Assembly (NCBI RefSeq): GCF_003429005.1
Contig: NZ_QVQV01000008.1
Span: 124,001-188,000, forward strand
Direction: 5' to 3'
DNA from: Paraburkholderia sp. DHOC27
GTDB taxonomy: Bacteria > Pseudomonadota > Gammaproteobacteria > Burkholderiales > Burkholderiaceae
DNA length: 64,000 nt
The position numbers and the translations under genes were made by a program. Position 1 is the stretch's first letter; each line of letters begins with the position of its first letter. Shown piece by piece: positions 45,395 through 53,714 of the stretch. The notes beneath the pieces are model-generated. The model was not told where the DNA came from. It did no database searches and was given only the letters and a program-made list of their open reading frames with translations.

Positions 45395-45422
45395 GTCGTC
45401 TCCTGAATCGTTTAATTATGCC

Positions 45423-45474
45423 GCTGGTCCCTTGCGCTGGTCCCTTGCGCTGGTCCCTTGCGCTGGTCGCTCGC
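45423..45474. repeat. 13-bp tandem repeat
   Basis: GCTGGTCCCTTGC occurs three times exactly (45423, 45436, 45449) and a fourth time with two changes (45462), ending in GCCGGTCGC. It lies upstream of the MHS-transporter start, between it and the convergent NHL gene end. Untranslated; may affect spacing by slippage. Confidence 0.85.
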
Positions 45475-45547
45475 GCCGGTCGCATGTATCGGCATCGCTT
45501 CTGCAACCTCTACATATTAATCCTCGACTGGCGCGCTGTAAGGCCGC

Positions 45548-46699
45548 TCACGCGTGCAACACCAGCTTCTGCACACGCCAGTTCAGCAACTCGGCAACGA
45601 ACAGCGTGTTCTCCGATGGACAGGCCATCTGATGAATCCAGCCGAACTGCTTGAGCTGTTTGCCGGATTCGCCGAGCACGCCCAACACCTGGCCGTCGAG
45701 CGAGAGCTTGTAGATACGTCCGGGGAAAGCGTCGGAACTGTAGAGCACCTGATTGGGGCCCGGTGAAATACAGATCGCCCAGGGCGAGCCCGGCGCGAAC
45801 GTGCCGGCAGCAATCGCAGCTTCGTCGGGCGCGTAGCCGATGGCGGGCCGCGCGTTAGGCGGTACAGGTACGTCGATGGTGAACTGGCGCTGGAAGTTGC
45901 CTTCCTGGTCGAACACCTGGATGCGCCGGTTGCTGCGGTCCGCCACATAGACGCTGCCGTTCGCATCCAGCGCGATGCTGTGCGGCGTGTGGAACTGGCC
46001 AGGACCCGTACCGCGATCGCCCCATGATTTCAGCCAGTTGCCGTCCTTGTCGACCTTGGCGACCCGCGAATTGATGTAGCCGTCGCTGATATAGGTGTTG
46101 CCGTCCTTGTCCCACGCCACGTCCGTGACCTGACGGAAGCGTCCCGGCTCGGCCGGCAGCGGCGGATTCGGATGCTTGAGCGGGCCGGTCTCTTCATCTG
46201 CGGCCTCCTGCTTGCGACCGAACACCATCGCCACGCGCCCTTCCGGGGTGAACTTGATCACCATGTCCGAGCCTTTATCGGTCACCCAGATATTGTCGTG
46301 GACGTCGACCTTGACGCTATGGGCGAACGACCATGCATACAGGTTGTGGCCAATCTCGCGAATGAAGCGCCCATTCGGCGCGAACTCGAGCAGTTGTGCG
46401 GCAGCGGCGCCATACGCGGGACCGGTGCTATTGCCGCGCGAGAGCACGAAAATGTGGCCCTTCGAATTCAGCGCAACGCCGGAGCATTCGCCGAAGTACA
46501 TGTTCTCGGAAAGACGCACCGGGTCAGGTACGGACACGTAAGGAATCTCAGGCACCGTGCTCTCGGCATAGCCAAAGCGCGGCGCCAGCGCGAGTGCCGC
46601 CGCGCCACCGCCTGCTAGCGCGAGAAAGCGCCGCCGGGTGAGCGCACGGTGCTGGGGATCGCCGCAGCATGGACAGGATTCCGAATCATATTCGATCAT
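45548..46699 (-). CDS. Tat-exported NHL/six-bladed beta-propeller protein
   Basis: 383 residues from ATG 46699 with AGGAGGAGA upstream. Twin-arginine signal: TRRRFLALAGGGAAALALA. The mature part is a beta-propeller with NHL repeats (GHNLYAWSFAHSVKVDVHDNIWVTDKGSDMVIKFTPEG, DGNTYISDGYINSRVAKVDKDGNWL, PHSIALDANGSVYVADRSNRRIQVFD). Overall closest to bacterial proteins similar to peptidyl-alpha-hydroxyglycine alpha-amidating lyase. An N-terminal CPCCGDP cysteine cluster before the Tat motif is odd. Enzymatic role uncertain. Confidence 0.88.
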   Translation of the reverse strand: MIEYDSESCPCCGDPQHRALTRRRFLALAGGGAAALALAPRFGYAESTVPEIPYVSVPDPVRLSENMYFGECSGVALNSKGHIFVLSRGNSTGPAYGAAAAQLLEFAPNGRFIREIGHNLYAWSFAHSVKVDVHDNIWVTDKGSDMVIKFTPEGRVAMVFGRKQEAADEETGPLKHPNPPLPAEPGRFRQVTDVAWDKDGNTYISDGYINSRVAKVDKDGNWLKSWGDRGTGPGQFHTPHSIALDANGSVYVADRSNRRIQVFDQEGNFQRQFTIDVPVPPNARPAIGYAPDEAAIAAGTFAPGSPWAICISPGPNQVLYSSDAFPGRIYKLSLDGQVLGVLGESGKQLKQFGWIHQMACPSENTLFVAELLNWRVQKLVLHA

Positions 46700-47008
46700 T
46701 CGTTTGTCTCCTCCTGGTGACGCCTGGTGGTGCCTGGTGGTGCCTCTTGATGGATCACGGTGTGTCATGATCGTCGTCATGCGTTCGCGCACGGCATCGC
46801 ACGGCATGAATTCCGCCGGAGTAACCACACCGTACAGTCTGCAAGTGCAGTACCCACTATAGTGCAAGTCGAGGCGAGTGCGTAGTGAAGCCGCCCGTTA
46901 CACATGACAGTTGCCTGAATCTTTTGAAAGCAAATGACATGAAAACGTGGGGAACCGACCTGCCGGACGGTGACTCGATACACGAGGCAGACCAGATAAG
47001 GACACTTC
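46700..47008. other. Intergenic region of divergent promoters
   Basis: About 310 bases between the propeller and alpha-glucosidase genes. Contains two short direct repeats of CCTGGTGGTG near 46725-46745. No operator or RNA gene recognised. Confidence 0.4.
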
Positions 47009-48688
47009 ATGAATATGCGCACCAAAGAAATTCCGGCCCGCAACCTTACAAGCGAGCAGGCATGGTGGCACAGCGCCGTGATTTACCAGATCTACCCTCG
47101 TTCGTTCGCTGACGCAGACGGTGACGGCATCGGCGATTTGCCGGGCATCACAGCACGGCTGCCGTATCTTGCGCGGCTCGGTGTCGACGCCTTGTGGCTG
47201 TCGCCGTTCTATCGTTCGCCGCAGGCGGACGCCGGTTATGACGTGGCAGACTATCGCGCCGTCGATCCCCTGTTCGGCACGCTGCACGATTTCGAGCAAC
47301 TGCTGCGCGAAGCACACGCGCTCGGCATGAAGGTGATCGTCGATCTCGTGCCCAATCACACTTCGGATGAGCACGCGTGGTTTCAGGTGGCATTACAGTC
47401 GGCGCCTGGCAGCCCGGAACGCGCACGCTACATCTTTCGCAACGGCAAAGGCCAGCATGGCGAGTTGCCGCCCAACGACTGGCAGAGCGTATTTGGCGGC
47501 AATGCGTGGTCGCGCGCGCCCGGCGACACGCAGTGGTATCTGCACCTGTTCGACCGTCGCCAGCCGGATCTGAACTGGGACAACCCCGAGGTGCACGAAG
47601 AATTCGAGGACGTGCTGCACTTCTGGCTGGAGCGGGGCGTGGATGGTTTTCGCGTCGACGTCGCGCACGGTCTCATCAAGGCGCCGGGCCTACCGGATTG
47701 GTCCGGTCAGGCCGCCATGGTGGAAGGCACCCAGGACAGCAATATCAAGGCCGGCCCGATGTGGGATCAGGAAGGCGTGCACGACATTTACCGTGCCTGG
47801 CGGCGCGTGCTCGACGCCTATCCCGGCGAGCGGATGATGGTCGCGGAAGCGTGGATCGCGCCGCCTGAGCGGCTCGTACGCTATATCCGGCCCGACGAGA
47901 TGCAGCAGGCTTTCAACTTCGACTATCTGCTCGCGCACTGGCACGCTGCTGAGTTTCGCAAGGTCATCGACGCGTCGCTCGCGGCCTCCGCCAGCGTCGG
48001 CGCACCGACGACGTGGGTGATGTCGAATCACGACTCCGTGCGTCATACCTCGCGCTTCGGTCTGAGCACGCCGGGCGCGCGGCCCAAGGGTATCGACGCC
48101 GCGAGCGAGCAGCCCAATGAAGCGCTGGGTTTGCGCCGTGCCCGCGCGGCGGCGATGCTTACACTGGCGCTGCCGGGCTCGGCGTATCTTTACCAAGGCG
48201 AAGAACTGGGCTTGCCCGAACATACGACGCTCGATGCGCATTACCGGCAAGATCCGGCCTTTTTCCGCACCCACGGCGAGGAGATCGGACGCGATGGTTG
48301 CCGCGTGCCGATGCCCTGGCAGGCAGACGCCCCCTCTTTCGGTTTTGGACCCAGCCAGAAAAGCTGGTTGCCGCAGCCGTCGAATTTCGTGCGCTACGCG
48401 GTGGATCGTCAGGACGGCGTGAGTGGCTCGACGCTCGAACTGTATCGCCAGTTACTGCAACTGCGCCGCGAATACGCGCTGGGGGTCGGGCAATTGCGCT
48501 GGGTCGAAGAATCGGCCACCGCGAACACCGAGGTCCTCGTGTTCGATAACGGCAGCCTGCGCGCGGTGATCAACTTCGGGCTGGAACCCGCCGCGTTGCC
48601 GGCGGGCACCGTGCTGATGTCGAGCGAGCCGCTCGATGCCGCCGGCCGTCTGTCCGGCAACAGCGCAGCGTGGCTGGCCATCGCGTAA
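47009..48688 (+). CDS. GH13 alpha-glucosidase
   Basis: 559 residues; AAGGA eight bases upstream of ATG. TIM-barrel GH13: VIYQIYPRSFADADGDGIGDLPGI, nucleophile D217 (GFRVDVAH), general acid E280 (MVAEAW), stabiliser D342 (SNHDSVRH), NHTSDEH. The DGIGDLPGI loop is typical of oligo-1,6-glucosidase/alpha-glucosidase subfamilies. Cytoplasmic, no signal peptide, so it hydrolyses imported oligosaccharides or trehalose-like sugars. Convergent with PBP1A. Confidence 0.94.
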   Translation: MNMRTKEIPARNLTSEQAWWHSAVIYQIYPRSFADADGDGIGDLPGITARLPYLARLGVDALWLSPFYRSPQADAGYDVADYRAVDPLFGTLHDFEQLLREAHALGMKVIVDLVPNHTSDEHAWFQVALQSAPGSPERARYIFRNGKGQHGELPPNDWQSVFGGNAWSRAPGDTQWYLHLFDRRQPDLNWDNPEVHEEFEDVLHFWLERGVDGFRVDVAHGLIKAPGLPDWSGQAAMVEGTQDSNIKAGPMWDQEGVHDIYRAWRRVLDAYPGERMMVAEAWIAPPERLVRYIRPDEMQQAFNFDYLLAHWHAAEFRKVIDASLAASASVGAPTTWVMSNHDSVRHTSRFGLSTPGARPKGIDAASEQPNEALGLRRARAAAMLTLALPGSAYLYQGEELGLPEHTTLDAHYRQDPAFFRTHGEEIGRDGCRVPMPWQADAPSFGFGPSQKSWLPQPSNFVRYAVDRQDGVSGSTLELYRQLLQLRREYALGVGQLRWVEESATANTEVLVFDNGSLRAVINFGLEPAALPAGTVLMSSEPLDAAGRLSGNSAAWLAIA

Positions 48689-48725
48689 GGGCTTAACGTT
48701 CGATGGGGCGCGCCCGGCGCGCCGC

Positions 48726-51344
48726 TCAGTCTCCGTTTGCCTTCGACGTCGACTCCGGTATGTCCGGGGTCGGCGTGGGCGTGGAGCCCAGTGCTTCAGG
48801 CGGGAACATGCTGTTGCCTGGCGCGGTTGCCGGAGGCACCAAGGTAGGCGCCAGACGCGAGGCGGCGGTGCTGGAGGCTGCACTTGCTCCCGGCGCCGGC
48901 AAGATGGGCGGCAACTCGCGCGGCGCAGAGGATGGCGGTGCCGAGGCTAGCGGCGCAGATGCGGGCCGCGCGGCTGGAACGGGCGCAGGCGCAGGTGTGG
49001 GTGCAGGTGCAGGCACCGGCTTAGGTGCACTGTGACGCGCTGGCGGCGCGGCATGCGTCGACGTGGAGGCCGGCTTCGCCTCATGCCCCTTCGAGTTGAA
49101 CAGATACGCCACCCACGCATGCAGCTTGTCGCGGAACACGTCATAGGTACTCGGCTCGACACTGGTGTCGAAGCGGGCGTGTGCGTCGATCAGGCGCGCA
49201 CGCAGCGCCCGCTGAAAGAAGTCGCCAACAATCGGCAACGCACTGTGCGCGCCCTCGCCCCAATAACTGCTGCCTAGCGTCACGCGGCCGTCGTCGAAAC
49301 CCACCCATGCGCCCGCCACCAGTTGCGGCTGCATCAGAATGAACCAGCCATCGGCGTTGTCCTGGGTCGTGCCGGTTTTACCCGCCACGTCCGCACGAAT
49401 GCCGAAGCGCGAACGGATGCTCGCGCCCGTACCGCGATTCACGACATCGCGCATGGTGTCGAGCAGGGTGCGATCCGCTGCCAGCGGCAAGGCGCGCTCC
49501 GGCTTCGCGGGTTGAAATTCGGCGAGCACGTTGCCGTTGCGGTCCTCGATGCTCGTCACCATGCGTGGTTCGAGGTAAAGGCCGTCATTCGCGATCGTGC
49601 TATACCCCGATACCATTTCCTTGATCGTGACGGGGCTCGTGCCGAGCGCGAGCGATGGCACTGCTTCGAGCTGGCTGTCACGCACACCCATCGCCCGCGC
49701 GAGCCGTACGACCTTGTCCGGGCCCACCTGCTGCATCAACTGCGCGGTGATGCGGTTGCGTGAATACGCGAGTGCATCACGCAGCGACATGGGTTGGCCG
49801 CTCGGCGCGACATCGTCGTCGGGGCGCCAGATCTCACCGCCTTTTAGCGGAATTTCCACCGGCTGGTCGATGAAGGTATCGGCCGGCGTCGCGCCATTGG
49901 CAAACGCCGCGCCGTACACGAACGGCTTGAACGTCGAGCCCGGCTGACGGCGCGCCTGCTGCACGTGATCGTAGGGTTCGTCGGTGAAGTCGCGGCTGCC
50001 CACCCAGGCCTTGATCTGGCCGTTGCGCGGATCGATGGCGAGAAAGCCCGCCTGCACCTCGGCCTTGTCGCGACACACGTTACGCACGAAGCTCTTGTCC
50101 GCTTGCAGATGCGCCAGCGCGTCCGCGTCGTTCTGACCGGCATCGCGCGCGGCATGATAAGCCGGTGTTTCGCGCAGGAAACTCTTGAACAGATCGCTGT
50201 CCGGCGCACAACCGGTGCGGCTGCTCCACGCACCATTCGCAATGGACTGCAGCGCGTTGCCCTGCTGCACGACCGCCGCGGTGGCCATAGCCTGCAGACG
50301 CGAATCGATCGTCGTATGAACGATCAGCCCGTCTGAATAGATGTCGTAGTCGTTGCGGTCAGCCCAGCCAATCAGCCACTTGCGCAACTGCTGCGCGAAA
50401 TGCGGCGCGGGACCCGGCGGTTCGATCTGACGTTCGAAGTCGACACGCAATGGCTTGCGTTGCAGCGCATCCTCGGTTTTCGGCGCGAGCCGCCCGTATT
50501 TGACCATCTGCGCGAGCACCGTGTTGCGCCGCTCCAGCGCGCGATCCGGGTTCAACACGGGGTTGTAATAACTATTGCCCTTCAGCATGCCGGTGAGCGT
50601 CGCGCTTTCCAGAATGTCCAGTTGCGCAGCGGATTTGCCGAAGTACGTGCGCGAGGCCATTTCCACGCCGTAGGCGTTATAGAGAAACGGCACGGTGTTC
50701 AGATAGGTTTCGAGAATCTGGTCCTTGCTGTAGGCCATCTCGATCTTCAGCGCGGTAATCGCCTCCTTCACCTTGCGATTGAGCGTGGGCGCGCGGCCGA
50801 TCTCGTCGGGATAGAGGTTGCGCGCGAGTTGCTGGGTGATGGTCGAGCCGCCCTGCCGGTCGCCGCCAAACGTATGCAATGCCGCCGAGCCGGTGCGCCG
50901 CCAGTCGATACCGTGATGCTGGTAGAAACGGTGATCCTCGGTCGAAATCAGCGCGTCCACCATATGCGGCGAAATCTGCTGGAGCGTGACCCATTCGCGG
51001 TTCGACGGCTTGAATTCGGCGAGCAATTTGCCATCAGCCGAGAGAATCTGCGCCGGCTGGTCGAGACGCGCCTTGCGGATGTCGCTGATGCTCGGCGTAA
51101 ACGGAATCAGCACGATGACATACAGCACGATCAGCGCCGGTGGCGTGGCGAGCGCGAGCAGTACGCCGCGCCGTGTGGGATGCCGTAGATGAAACAGCGC
51201 TGCCGCCGCAAGCGGCTTGAGCAGTGACGCGACGAACCGGATCAGCTCAATGACGAGATGAAAGACAGCCACCGACGCCCACGCAAGCCGGCTCGCCCAT
51301 GTGCTGAAAAATTCCCGTACCGACGATACAAAATGGCGACTCAC
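48726..51344 (-). CDS. Class A penicillin-binding protein (PBP1A-type bifunctional)
   Basis: 872 residues. Cytoplasmic/TM start (about 60-82), then a GT51 glycosyltransferase with STEDHRFYQHHGID (E136) and GGSTITQQLARNLY, then the transpeptidase with S470xxK (GSTFKPFVYG), SRNRITAQLMQ and AGKTGTTQDN. The last 110 residues are Pro/Ala/Ser-rich (PAPAPTPAPAPVPAARP), a low-complexity periplasmic tail. It polymerises and cross-links peptidoglycan. Not in the usual mrcA context. Confidence 0.94.
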   Translation of the reverse strand: MSRHFVSSVREFFSTWASRLAWASVAVFHLVIELIRFVASLLKPLAAAALFHLRHPTRRGVLLALATPPALIVLYVIVLIPFTPSISDIRKARLDQPAQILSADGKLLAEFKPSNREWVTLQQISPHMVDALISTEDHRFYQHHGIDWRRTGSAALHTFGGDRQGGSTITQQLARNLYPDEIGRAPTLNRKVKEAITALKIEMAYSKDQILETYLNTVPFLYNAYGVEMASRTYFGKSAAQLDILESATLTGMLKGNSYYNPVLNPDRALERRNTVLAQMVKYGRLAPKTEDALQRKPLRVDFERQIEPPGPAPHFAQQLRKWLIGWADRNDYDIYSDGLIVHTTIDSRLQAMATAAVVQQGNALQSIANGAWSSRTGCAPDSDLFKSFLRETPAYHAARDAGQNDADALAHLQADKSFVRNVCRDKAEVQAGFLAIDPRNGQIKAWVGSRDFTDEPYDHVQQARRQPGSTFKPFVYGAAFANGATPADTFIDQPVEIPLKGGEIWRPDDDVAPSGQPMSLRDALAYSRNRITAQLMQQVGPDKVVRLARAMGVRDSQLEAVPSLALGTSPVTIKEMVSGYSTIANDGLYLEPRMVTSIEDRNGNVLAEFQPAKPERALPLAADRTLLDTMRDVVNRGTGASIRSRFGIRADVAGKTGTTQDNADGWFILMQPQLVAGAWVGFDDGRVTLGSSYWGEGAHSALPIVGDFFQRALRARLIDAHARFDTSVEPSTYDVFRDKLHAWVAYLFNSKGHEAKPASTSTHAAPPARHSAPKPVPAPAPTPAPAPVPAARPASAPLASAPPSSAPRELPPILPAPGASAASSTAASRLAPTLVPPATAPGNSMFPPEALGSTPTPTPDIPESTSKANGD

Positions 51345-51461
51345 GCTGCTCCAGCCCGTCTTTTAAAAGCGTGAATGGTACCAAACCGCGTGTACGCACC
51401 AGCCGTTCGCCTGCCGCGCGACGGGCCGCCCGCAAGGCGACGCTGCCGCAGCCGCCGCTTT

Positions 51462-51479
51462 TACAGTCTTTAGGCTGTA
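51462..51479. promoter_or_regulatory. HipB-type operator O1
   Basis: TACAGTCTTTAGGCTGTA: TACAG-N8-CTGTA dyad. First of four copies at a 27-bp period upstream of hipB; same architecture as the TATCC-N8-GGATA operators of E. coli hipBA. Confidence 0.85.
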
Positions 51480-51488
51480 TTTTCAATT

Positions 51489-51506
51489 TACAGCTTATCG
51501 CTTGTA
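51489..51506. promoter_or_regulatory. HipB-type operator O2 (one arm degenerate)
   Basis: TACAGCTTATCGCTTGTA: left arm exact, right arm TTGTA, one mismatch. 27 bp from O1 and from O3. Confidence 0.8.
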
Positions 51507-51515
51507 TTTGCAAAA

Positions 51516-51533
51516 TACAGTGTATAGACTGTA
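51516..51533. promoter_or_regulatory. HipB-type operator O3
   Basis: TACAGTGTATAGACTGTA: both arms exact, inner T/A pair extends the dyad to 6 bp each side. 27 bp from O2. Confidence 0.85.
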
Positions 51534-51542
51534 ATTCGAATT

Positions 51543-51560
51543 TACAGGCTTTGGCCTGTA
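51543..51560. promoter_or_regulatory. HipB-type operator O4
   Basis: TACAGGCTTTGGCCTGTA: best of the four, with 7-bp perfect arms. Nearest to hipB, 82 bases before the ATG. Confidence 0.85.
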
Positions 51561-51570
51561 TCCTGCGCCG

Positions 51571-51621
51571 TTATCCTGTTCCCTTATCCTGTTCCCTTAT
51601 CCTGCGCCCTTATCCCGGCCC
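51571..51621. repeat. 13-bp tandem repeat before hipB
   Basis: TTATCCTGTTCCC twice (51571, 51584), then TTATCCTGCGCCC (51597) and a truncated variant (51610-51621). It lies between the operator array and the ribosome site of hipB. Copy number changes would alter promoter-to-gene spacing or leader length. Confidence 0.8.
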
Positions 51622-51642
51622 CCTCACGTGGCGGAGTTTTTC

Positions 51643-52377
51643 ATGGACTATCCGGTCAGAACGCTCGGCCAGTTGCGCCCCATCCTGAAGGGATTCCGCA
51701 AGAGCGCCGGTCTCACGCAGGCAGCAATGGCCAGCCGCCTCGGCGTGACGCAGCAAACCTACGCGCAGCTCGAGGCCAACCCGGCTGCGGTCAGCGTGGA
51801 GCGGCTGTTCCGGGTGCTGCGCGCACTCAATGTCGATCTGACGCTCGCCTACACGGCTGCCTCACCATCGGCTAGTGGAATCAAACCTGCGCAAGGGCGC
51901 AGCGTGGCCGCAACGGCGCAGCCTGCCAAAGCGGCCGGATCATCAAGTGGCAAAAAGCCTGCAAAAGTCGCGCAGGCGGCAGGCGCGGCGAAGTCAGTGA
52001 AATCAGCGAAACCCACCGCCAGATCATCAGGTGGGAAGCCCGTAAGAAGCGTTCAGGCTGCGAAAACGGCAAAGTCCGCGAAGGCGCCGCAGTACGCCCA
52101 CGCAGTGCCGCCGGTGAAGACGGCCAGGACAGCGGGAGGCATCAAGGCCGCGAAAGCGGTGAAGGCAAACAAGGTAACGAAGTCGACGAAAGCGGTGGCG
52201 GGCAAGGCAACCAGCGCAGCGAAAACCGCGAAGGCCGGCCGCATCACGACCGCCACGAACACCACCACGAAAACCTCAAACGCCCGCAGCACCAGAAGCG
52301 CCCCGCAGACCGGCAAACAGCCCAGCGCCGGAACGCCAAAGCGCACCGGCGTCAGCGCGAAAACGGAGAACTGGTAA
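51643..52377 (+). CDS. hipB: HipB-like HTH antitoxin/regulator with long histone-H1-like tail
   Basis: 244 residues from ATG 51643 with GGCGGAG upstream; a GTG at 51628 is less likely. Residues about 8-70 are an XRE/HipB helix-turn-helix (LGQLRPILKGFRKSAGLTQAAMASRLGVTQQTYAQLEANPAAVSVERLFRVLRAL). From about residue 75 to the end the protein is low complexity and basic, rich in Lys, Ala, Ser, Thr (AKTAKSAKAPQ, KAVKANKVTKSTKAVAGKA, TKTSNARSTRSAPQ). Ordinary HipB is about 90 residues, so the tail is a large addition resembling histone H1-like tails. Cotranscribed with hipA, 2 bases apart. It probably represses from the operators upstream and neutralises HipA. Confidence 0.93.
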   Translation: MDYPVRTLGQLRPILKGFRKSAGLTQAAMASRLGVTQQTYAQLEANPAAVSVERLFRVLRALNVDLTLAYTAASPSASGIKPAQGRSVAATAQPAKAAGSSSGKKPAKVAQAAGAAKSVKSAKPTARSSGGKPVRSVQAAKTAKSAKAPQYAHAVPPVKTARTAGGIKAAKAVKANKVTKSTKAVAGKATSAAKTAKAGRITTATNTTTKTSNARSTRSAPQTGKQPSAGTPKRTGVSAKTENW

Positions 52378-52379
52378 GC

Positions 52380-53714
52380 ATGCCGCGTCGCACGCAAACG
52401 AATCGCCTCGACCTGTGGATGAACGGCTTGCCGGTCGGCTATTGGGAAAACGCGCGCGGTGGCGAAACGCTGGTGTATCACGACGCATGGCTCGCCGATC
52501 CACAAGGCCGTCCACTCTCGCTTTCGCTGCCCTTCACGCCGGGCAACCAGCCCTGGCGCGGCCAACTCGTTGCCGACTATTTCGACAATCTGCTGCCCGA
52601 CAGCGAGCCCATCCGCCGCCGCATCGCCAGCCGTTACCAGACCGGCGGCACCGCGCCGTTTCAGTTGCTCGCGCGGCTCGGGCGCGACTGCGTGGGTGCC
52701 CTGCAGATGCTGCCACCTGGAGAGACGCCTGCGGACCTCATGCGAATCCGGGGCCGCCCACTTGGGGAGGCGGAGCTCGCGCGTCTGCTGCGCGAAACCA
52801 CCACCTCGACGCGCCTCGCGCAGCATGAGCCCGTGGACGACCTGCGTCTGTCCATCGCGGGTGCGCAGGAAAAAACCGCGCTGCTGTATCACGACGACCA
52901 GTGGCTCGTGCCTGAAGGCAGCACGCCAACCACGCACATTTTCAAACTTCCGCTCGGGCGGGTCGGCAACATGCAGGCTGACATGCGCACGTCCGTGGAA
53001 AACGAGTGGCTCTGCTCGAAAATCGTCGCGGCCTACGGCCTGCCGATTGCCCACTGTGACATCGGGCAATTCGAGGACCAGAAGGTCTTGATCGTCGAGC
53101 GCTTCGACCGCAGGCCATCGAGCGACGCAAGCTGGATTCTGCGTTTGCCGCAAGAAGACCTGTGCCAGGCGAGCGGCACCCCTGCGCTGCAAAAGTATCA
53201 GGCGGACGGCGGTCCGGGCATCGAAGACATCGTGGATGTGCTCGCCGGCTCCGAACGCGCCGTCGTCGACCGCCGCAACTTCTTCGTCACGCAAATGCTG
53301 TTCTGGCTACTCGCCGCTACCGACGGCCACGCCAAGAATTTCAGCATTGCCCATCAGTCAGGCAACCGTTATACGTCTACGCCGCTTTATGACGTGCTCT
53401 CGGCGCATCCCATCATTGGTCGGGGTCCTAATCATATCGCCGCCCAGAAAGTCAAACTGGCGATGGCGGTGCAGAGCAAGGAGCGCCACTATCTGCTCAA
53501 CCAGATCCAGCGCCGGCACTGGATCGCGCAGGGTCAGCGCATCGGCTTCGCCGCGACCGACGTCGAAGCCATGATCGACGAACTGACCGCGCAGACCCGC
53601 GATGTCATCGACGCAGTCGCCACCCTCCTGCCCCGCGACTTTCCTGTGGATATCGCCGAGGCGATTTTCAACGGCATGTTGAAGCTGAACCGGAAGCTGG
53701 CTGCGGCGAATTAG
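52380..53714 (+). CDS. hipA: HipA-family serine/threonine kinase toxin
   Basis: 444 residues. All functional residues of the family are in place: autophosphorylation-loop S158 (RLSIAGAQEKTALL; S150 in E. coli), catalytic D315 (ATDGHAKNFSI; D309) and metal-binding D338 (LYDVLSA; D332), plus LIVERFDR. E. coli HipA phosphorylates glutamyl-tRNA synthetase to induce dormancy. The N-terminal couple_hipA part (LDLWMNGLPVGYWEN) is intact. The two-gene operon with the HTH gene first is the standard hipBA arrangement. Confidence 0.94.
   Translation: MPRRTQTNRLDLWMNGLPVGYWENARGGETLVYHDAWLADPQGRPLSLSLPFTPGNQPWRGQLVADYFDNLLPDSEPIRRRIASRYQTGGTAPFQLLARLGRDCVGALQMLPPGETPADLMRIRGRPLGEAELARLLRETTTSTRLAQHEPVDDLRLSIAGAQEKTALLYHDDQWLVPEGSTPTTHIFKLPLGRVGNMQADMRTSVENEWLCSKIVAAYGLPIAHCDIGQFEDQKVLIVERFDRRPSSDASWILRLPQEDLCQASGTPALQKYQADGGPGIEDIVDVLAGSERAVVDRRNFFVTQMLFWLLAATDGHAKNFSIAHQSGNRYTSTPLYDVLSAHPIIGRGPNHIAAQKVKLAMAVQSKERHYLLNQIQRRHWIAQGQRIGFAATDVEAMIDELTAQTRDVIDAVATLLPRDFPVDIAEAIFNGMLKLNRKLAAAN

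Larger units (their letters stand above)
51345..51642. other. Control region of hipBA and the PBP gene
   Basis: About 300 bases between divergent starts. Holds the four operators and the 13-bp tandem repeats described separately. Since it separates divergent genes, the repressor might also affect the PBP gene, whose start is 118 bases from the nearest operator. Confidence 0.6.

Noticed and set aside
51462..51560. A short CRISPR array (repeat/spacer at 27-bp period)
   Set aside because: The repeat unit is itself a palindrome with degenerate centre, spacers are only 9 bases, and the location and downstream hipBA genes explain it as operators.
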